From Kitasatospora sp. A2-31 (GTDB taxonomy: Bacteria; Actinomycetota; Actinomycetes; Streptomycetales; Streptomycetaceae), in contig NZ_JAKNTA010000011.1 of assembly GCF_022288725.1 (NCBI RefSeq), positions 62,001-126,000 of the forward strand: DNA of 64,000 bases, read 5' to 3'. The notes below the pieces were generated by a model. That model did not search any database and had not been told where the DNA came from. It worked only from the letters and a program-made list of their open reading frames with translations. Shown here in pieces: positions 59,424 through 64,000 of this stretch. The position numbers were made by a program, and so were the translations under genes. Numbering within the stretch: position 1 is the first letter of the stretch; the number at the start of each line of letters is the position of its first letter.

Positions 59424-61482
59424 AGTAGGTGAGGATCCCGGGGTCGGAGACGCCCGAGGCACCGGTCTCGACGTGCCCGGCCAGGCGGCGGACGAAGTCC
59501 GTCGAGGTGCTGGAGGTGACGGTCACGTCGTACCAGCGGTGCCCGGCGGTCAGGTCGAGGGTGAGGGCGACCGTCACGCCCCGGCGGACGGTGACCGTCG
59601 TGGGCGCACCGCCGTAGGCGTTGGTGACGGTCAGGACGGCGTCGGCGCTGCCCGCGTTGGTGAACGTCAGGTCGAGGTTGCCGGTGGCCGCGTTGTGGCG
59701 CGCGGTGACCTCGGGGCCGGCGGTCCTGCCGGGGTTGCGGAAGCGCCGCAGGAAGCCGTTCGGGCCGTGCACGGTCAGGTCGGTGACGCCCTTGGAGTAC
59801 TTGGTGTTCCAGGCGTCCGCGATCGACCTGCCGGCCTCGGCGGTGTACGTCCACGGGCCGTCGGTGCGGACCGGCGAGGTCACCAGGAACTGGGCGCCGG
59901 CCGCGGCCCCGCCGCTGAAGGTGAGGCCGAACTTGCCGGCGACGGTGTCGGCCGCGCCGTCGACGTAGGGCGCGTACTTCAGCGGGCGGGTGGGCTTGCT
60001 GCCCCGCTCCTGCTTGGGCATGGTGCCGGTGGCGGGCGGGGTCGGCACGTAGTCCGGGTGGCGGTTGCGGTCCGGCGGGAGGTAGCCGGCCGTCGAGGGC
60101 AGCGCCGCCGGCGCCGCGTTCGAACTGGTGAAGTCGAAGGCCGCGGTCAGGTCACCGCAGATCGCTCGCCGCCAAGGCGAGATGTTGGGCTCCTGGACAC
60201 CGAAACGGCGCTCCATGAACCGGATGATCGAGGTGTGGTCGAAGGTCTCGGAGCAGGTGAAGCCGCCGGTGCTCCACGGCGAGACGACGAGCATCGGCAC
60301 CCGCTGGCCGAGACCGTAGGGGCCGGCCGTGTAGCCGGTGCTGCCCGGGTACTGGTCCGCCGTCGTCGACACGGTCGAGAGGCCCTGCGCGGCGGAGGAC
60401 GGCGGGAACGGCGGCACGACGTGGTCGAAGAAGCCGTCGTTCTCGTCGTAGGTGATGAACAGCGCGGTGCGGGCCCACACGTCGGGGTTGGAGGTCAGCG
60501 CGTCCAGCACCTGGGAGACGTACCAGGCACCGTAGTTGGCGGGCCAGTTGGGGTGCTCGGTGAAGGCCTCGGGGGCGGCGATCCAGGAGATCTGCGGCAG
60601 CGTACCGGCCTGCACGTCCCGGCGGAGGCCGTCGAACAGGCCCTCGCCGGCCTTGGCGTCGGTGCCGGTGCGGGCCTTCTGGTAGAGCGGGTCGCCGGGC
60701 TTGGCGTTGCGGTAGTTGTTGAAGTACAGCAGCGAGTTGTCGCCGTAGTTGCCGCGGTACGCGTCGCCGATCCAGCCCCAGCCGCCGGCCGCGTCGAGGC
60801 CGTCGCCGATGTCCTGGTAGACCTTCCAGGAGACCCCGGCCTTCTCCAGGCGCTCCGGGTAGGTCATCCAGCCGTAGCCGGCCTCCTGGTTGCCCAGCAC
60901 CGGGCCGCCGCCGGCACCGTCGTTCCCGGTGTAGCCGGTCCACATGTAGTAGCGGTTGGGGTCGGTGGAGCCGATGAAGGAGCAGTGGTACGCGTCGCAG
61001 ATGGTGAAGGCGTCGGCGAGCGCGTAGTGGAACGGGATGTCCTGGCGGGTCAGGTACGCCATCGTGGTGGCCGTCTTGGCGGGGATCCACTGGTCGTACC
61101 TGCCGTTGTTGAAGGCCTTGTGGCCGCCGGCCCAGTCGTGGTTGAGGTCCTGGACGAACTGCATGCCCAGGTCGTTCACCTCGGGGCGGAACGGCAGCAC
61201 CTCCTTCTTCGCGCTGTCCGTCTGGTACCAGACCGGCTTCCCGCTCGGCAGGGTCACCGGGCGCGGGTCGCCGAAGCCGCGGACGCCCTTCATCGCCCCG
61301 AAGTAGTGGTCGAACGAACGGTTCTCCTGCATCAGCACGACGATGTGGTCGACGTCCTGGATGGTGCCGGTGGTGCCCTGCGGGGCGATCGATGCGGCGC
61401 GCGCGATGCTCTGCGACAGTGCCGAGAACGCGACTGTCGCGCCGGTCAGTTGGAAGAATCGCCGGCGGCTCAGCTCAGCCAT
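59422..61482 (-). CDS. Tat-exported phospholipase C (phosphocholine-specific type)
   Basis: 686-aa secreted phosphoesterase of the bacterial PlcC/acid phosphatase family. The N-terminus has a Tat motif (SRRRFFQLTG) and hydrophobic segment. The catalytic region starts with DHIVVLMQENRSFDHYFGAM, whose Asn is the family nucleophile-bearing motif region, followed by TGYTGND, ITYDENDGFFDHVVPP and FDHTSIIRFMERRFG. Two C-terminal beta domains of the DUF756 type (about 500-686) complete the usual length. It probably hydrolyses phosphatidylcholine or related phosphodiesters outside the cell. ATG 61482 has AGAGGT upstream. Confidence 0.93.
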   Translation of the reverse strand: MAELSRRRFFQLTGATVAFSALSQSIARAASIAPQGTTGTIQDVDHIVVLMQENRSFDHYFGAMKGVRGFGDPRPVTLPSGKPVWYQTDSAKKEVLPFRPEVNDLGMQFVQDLNHDWAGGHKAFNNGRYDQWIPAKTATTMAYLTRQDIPFHYALADAFTICDAYHCSFIGSTDPNRYYMWTGYTGNDGAGGGPVLGNQEAGYGWMTYPERLEKAGVSWKVYQDIGDGLDAAGGWGWIGDAYRGNYGDNSLLYFNNYRNAKPGDPLYQKARTGTDAKAGEGLFDGLRRDVQAGTLPQISWIAAPEAFTEHPNWPANYGAWYVSQVLDALTSNPDVWARTALFITYDENDGFFDHVVPPFPPSSAAQGLSTVSTTADQYPGSTGYTAGPYGLGQRVPMLVVSPWSTGGFTCSETFDHTSIIRFMERRFGVQEPNISPWRRAICGDLTAAFDFTSSNAAPAALPSTAGYLPPDRNRHPDYVPTPPATGTMPKQERGSKPTRPLKYAPYVDGAADTVAGKFGLTFSGGAAAGAQFLVTSPVRTDGPWTYTAEAGRSIADAWNTKYSKGVTDLTVHGPNGFLRRFRNPGRTAGPEVTARHNAATGNLDLTFTNAGSADAVLTVTNAYGGAPTTVTVRRGVTVALTLDLTAGHRWYDVTVTSSTSTDFVRRLAGHVETGASGVSDPGILTY

Positions 61483-61673
61483 GGTGGGTGACCTCTGCGT
61501 GTCGGGGGGAGGACGGCGTCCCCAAGGACAGCGTGGGCGCGGTACCGGCCGGAGGACCGCTCGTGGCGGCCGGCTGTACGTCAGACGAACGCCTGAAGTT
61601 GTCCGTACAAGCGGGTCGGGCGGGCGTGGCCTGCGTCACCCGGGTCGGCACCCGGGTCCGCACCCGGACGACG

Positions 61674-61710
61674 GTGCCCCCGCCGGCGGTCGGACCGCCG
61701 GCGGGGGCAC
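61674..61710 (-). terminator. Terminator after the GH5-like secreted protein gene
   Basis: 18-bp perfect inverted repeat (61674-61691 with 61693-61710), about 77 bases past the stop codon of the minus-strand gene at 61787 and before the phospholipase gene. Confidence 0.75.
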
Positions 61711-61740
61711 GTCGGGCGGTGCTCCCTCCGCACCACCTCA

Positions 61741-61795
61741 CCGGATCACTTCACCGGATCACTTCACCCGGGTCACTTCAGCCGGGTCACTTCAC
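61741..61795. repeat. Four degenerate 13-14-nt direct repeats
   Basis: CCGG(A/G)TCACTTCA with C or G between units, four times in succession, overlapping the 3' end of the minus-strand secreted protein gene, whose stop codon lies inside the last unit. Confidence 0.65.
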
Positions 61796-62476
61796 CGGGT
61801 GGCAGAGCAGGGCGTCCGGGACGCCGTAGTGGAGCCACTTCCAGGTGAAGGCGACACCGGCGACGTACTCGTCGTCCGTGCACTGGCCCTTGTAGTAGCC
61901 CGGCGCCCAGTCGCTGCCCGTGGAACCACCGGTCGCGGGACGGTTGTCGCCGTGGTCGAACCAGACGTTCCGCCCGGACTGCGGCAGCGCGGCCGCCGCC
62001 GGGGCGCAGAGCAGGGCGGACATCGCGTTGGAGCGGACGCTGTAGCCGACCGCGTAGGTGTCGTTCGTCTTCCCCTTCAGCTGCGGGTTGGCGGTGACGG
62101 CGACGTCCGGCACCGGCGCGGTGTCGTGGATCATCGCGTTGGCGAACGGCAGCCGGACGCTGTTGATGCCGAGGCGGTGGAATCCGGTCAGGATGTCGGC
62201 GATCGGCGCCCGGTCCAGGCCGAGCGGCAGGTTGTGGGAGACCTGGCCGGCCTGGTTGTTCGCGTCGACGATGTACCGCCCGCGGGTGCTGAGCGGGGCG
62301 GTCCAGGAGGCGGCGAGCTGCGAGCCGGTGAGCGGTACCGGCGCAGCGACGGCGGCAGGCGCGGCGGCGGGTGTGGCAGGTGCGGCGGAGGCGGCGGTGC
62401 CGGCTCCCGCGGTCATCGCGACGCACGCGGACAGGGCTGCCCCTGCCGCAAGTGCGCGGTGCACGAGCTTCTTCAT
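61787..62476 (-). CDS. Secreted protein, GH5-like ends without the catalytic core
   Basis: 229 aa with a clear Sec signal (MKKLVHRALAAGAALSACVA). Residues 50-140 (LSTRGRYIVDANNQ, ILTGFHRLGINSVRLPFANA, MIHDTAPVPDVAVTANPQLK, GKT) resemble the N-terminal beta-strand and first barrel repeat of actinomycete GH5 glycosidases. These should continue into the barrel with LNNHT and the two catalytic Glu; instead the sequence goes to a short Cys-containing tail (YYKGQCTDDEYVAGVAFTW, ALLCHPVK) that looks like a C-terminal accessory domain. I infer an internal deletion leaving a small non-catalytic secreted protein; it could also be a natural short family. Confidence 0.55.
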   Translation of the reverse strand: MKKLVHRALAAGAALSACVAMTAGAGTAASAAPATPAAAPAAVAAPVPLTGSQLAASWTAPLSTRGRYIVDANNQAGQVSHNLPLGLDRAPIADILTGFHRLGINSVRLPFANAMIHDTAPVPDVAVTANPQLKGKTNDTYAVGYSVRSNAMSALLCAPAAAALPQSGRNVWFDHGDNRPATGGSTGSDWAPGYYKGQCTDDEYVAGVAFTWKWLHYGVPDALLCHPVK

Positions 62477-62814
62477 TCGTCATCCCGGTGGGTCAAGGCA
62501 GGCGGCGGCGACCGTTCACCCCGCTGCCCGGTCCCGGGAATCGCGGCGACCCGCCGCGCCGACGGCGGGAGGTCGGGGAGCGCGAGGCCGGGGACGACCG
62601 GGCGGTGAACCCGGGGCGGTCGCAGCGGTCGTGGCGAACGGGGCCGGGCCCCGTGCGGTCTGGATGGGGGCGGTGCTGAGCACGGACGCCAGGAACCGAA
62701 CGGTCACCGGGGAGGAGTGCCGCGGTCATGGCAGGGCAGGACGCTACCATTCCTGACGACTGTTCACGGACAACTCCCGGAATCCGGAGTCCAGCCTTCC
62801 GGCGAACGGTGCGA

Positions 62815-62854
62815 GGCGGAACGAAGCGGTCCGGGGCGGAACGAAGCGGTCCGG
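62815..62854 (+). repeat. 20-nt perfect tandem repeat, possible TetR operators
   Basis: GGCGGAACGAAGCGGTCCGG occurs twice without a gap. Each unit holds a near-dyad CGGAAC-N5-GGTCCG. It lies about 130 bases upstream of the TetR-type gene in the 507-base divergent gap (62477-62983), which holds no other supported feature. Confidence 0.5.
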
Positions 62855-62983
62855 GCACCACGGCTTGGCCGAAGCCGTGGCAGCGGGCCCGGGACCGGGC
62901 GTCACCGGCCGCGGGGCCCTCGCGGCGCAGCGGCGGGGGGCCGGGACTGGCCCGGCGAACGCCCGATGCGGCACAGTGGCCCC

Positions 62984-63661
62984 ATGAGTGCGGACACGAG
63001 GAGTCACCAGACCGCCGAGCGGACCGGTCCGGGCCGCCGGCGCCCGGTGCAGCAGCGCAGCCAGGAGCGCTACGGCCGGATCCTCGACGCCTGTGCCGGC
63101 CTGCTCGACGAGGTCGGCGCCGGCGCGCTCACCACCAAGGAGGTCGCGCACCGCGCGCAGGTGCCCATCGGCACGCTCTACCAGTTCTTCGCCGGCAAGG
63201 AGGACCTGCTGGCCGCGCTGGCCGGCCGCAACCTCGATCTGTACCTCGGGCGCGTCGAGCAGCGGCTGCTGGTGGAGTCCCCGGCCGGCCCGGCCGGGTT
63301 CACCGACCTGGCGGTCGAGGAGTTCGTCGTCATGAAGCGGACGGTGCCCGGCTTCGGCCAGGTGGACTTCGGGCTGGCCGACGCGACCGTCCCCGCCGGC
63401 GTCCGGGACGACCAGCACCTGCTGGACACCGAGCTCGACAACAACACGGCCGTCGCGCTGCGCCTGCAGGCGCTCGGCGCCGAGCTGTTCGCCGCGGCCG
63501 ACCCTGCCGCGCTCACCCTCGGGCTGCGGGTGGCCCTGGAGGCGGCGGACGCCGTCCTCAAGCTGGCGTTCCGCAGCGACCCGCAGGGCGACCCGGCCCT
63601 GATCGCCGAGTGCAAACAGCTGATCCGCTGCTACCTCGCCGCGCAGTTCGGCCAGCGCTGA
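62984..63661 (+). CDS. TetR-family transcriptional regulator
   Basis: 225-aa TetR-type regulator: N-terminal HTH (RYGRILDACAGLLDEVGAGA, TTKEVAHRAQVPIGTLYQFF, AGKEDLLAAL) and a helical ligand domain. ATG 62984 was chosen to precede the conserved HTH by about 35 residues. It is divergent from the GH5-like secreted gene and may regulate it or itself through the tandem repeat upstream. Ligand unknown. Confidence 0.88.
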   Translation: MSADTRSHQTAERTGPGRRRPVQQRSQERYGRILDACAGLLDEVGAGALTTKEVAHRAQVPIGTLYQFFAGKEDLLAALAGRNLDLYLGRVEQRLLVESPAGPAGFTDLAVEEFVVMKRTVPGFGQVDFGLADATVPAGVRDDQHLLDTELDNNTAVALRLQALGAELFAAADPAALTLGLRVALEAADAVLKLAFRSDPQGDPALIAECKQLIRCYLAAQFGQR

Positions 63662-63917
63662 CGGCCGCCGGACCCACGGAGGCGCGGAAGCGAGGCCGGG
63701 AGCGGTCCGCCGGGCCTCCCCTCGCCGGGCCGGACACCCCCCCGCCGGGCCGGACACCGCGCGCACCCGCCCGGGAACGGGCGGTACGACCCGGCCCCGG
63801 CCGGAGCGCGACACGGCCGCGCACCGGCCCACCACGGCGTTGCGAGCCCGCCTCCGCCGCAGCACAGTGGAAGCAGAACGGCCGCCCGCGCGGCCACAGC
63901 TACCCGAGGAGCAGACC

Positions 63918-64000
63918 ATGCAGGCAGCGGTAGGTGACCAGCTCCACATCCACAGCAGGTCGGTAGGCATGGTCGACCAGAAGGGCGAGATCATCGAGGT
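63918..64000 (+). CDS. DUF1918 protein, start only
   Basis: ATG 63918 with GAGGAG nine bases upstream begins MQAAVGDQLHIHSRSVGMVD then QKGEIIEV and runs off the window. This matches the N-terminus of the small (about 60-70 aa) DUF1918 proteins common in actinomycetes. The 256-base gap before it contains two copies of CGCCGGGCCGGACACC and no gene. Confidence 0.8.
   Translation, partial: MQAAVGDQLHIHSRSVGMVDQKGEIIE

Noticed and set aside
59473..61491. Long plus-strand open frame opposite the phospholipase gene
   Set aside because: Val/Gly/Arg-rich antisense translation; the minus-strand phospholipase has a Tat signal and catalytic motifs throughout.

Overview
This is high-GC actinobacterial DNA, almost certainly Streptomycetaceae (Streptomyces or Kitasatospora). 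The signs are G/C-saturated third codon positions, GTGA/ATGA start-stop overlaps, streptomycete-type rRNA and rRNA leader, an NdgR-type IclR regulator, SpoIIE-type phosphatase signalling and a modular NRPS cluster.

Left third (1-22.9 kb): the right-hand end of a nonribosomal peptide cluster, cut by the window edge. Three NRPS genes (six C, five A, five T domains, one embedded N-methyltransferase, one terminal thioesterase) surround a two-gene cassette that looks like VioC/VioD of viomycin biosynthesis. These are an Fe(II)/2-oxoglutarate arginine beta-hydroxylase and a PLP-dependent capreomycidine synthase, so the product should contain capreomycidine or a close relative. Hand-read pocket residues suggest Thr-like (N-methylating module), unknown, basic residue, Asp-like, Asn. 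An MFS exporter, preceded by a tiny hexaproline ORF, and a GNAT acetyltransferase follow. One C domain in the last NRPS carries an extreme strand composition skew like the GRINS described in polyketide synthase genes.

Middle (23-32.4 kb): a squalene/phytoene-synthase-family gene, a CitA/DcuS-type sensor fused to SpoIIE phosphatase and ATPase domains, then an rRNA operon on the minus strand and ndgR. The rRNA operon is not intact. The 23S lacks about 1.1 kb including the peptidyl transferase region, and the 16S is a patchwork with duplicated and missing blocks. This looks most like an assembly artefact, so linkage across 27-31 kb should not be trusted; ndgR also lacks its usual leuCD neighbours.

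32.4-47.6 kb: a secreted polysaccharide-lyase-like protein, an alpha-glucoside ABC importer with GH13 glucosidase (its MalF-like permease carries an inserted beta-sandwich-like domain), a frameshifted second solute-binding protein, a PadR/ABC/FtsX-type exporter operon, a FUSC-type membrane protein and an isoprenyl diphosphate synthase.

47.7-54.1 kb: the most distinctive signalling locus, a tightly overlapping operon of PknG-like kinase, vWA/zinc-ribbon protein, four-TM GlnX-like receptor, solute-binding lipoprotein and a trypco1-type (CU044_2847) small protein. It extends the mycobacterial GlnX-GlnH-PknG amino-acid-sensing set with conflict-system-like parts. The kinase N-lobe is damaged in this copy.

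54.1-64 kb: a TetR/quinone-reductase pair with matching palindromic operators, flanked by a GH1 remnant and an intact GH1 beta-glucosidase; a frameshifted DUF72 gene; a Tat-exported phospholipase C; a secreted protein that looks like a GH5 enzyme with its catalytic core deleted; a second TetR regulator; and the start of a DUF1918 gene. Two single-base frameshifts sit at G/C runs and may be sequencing errors.
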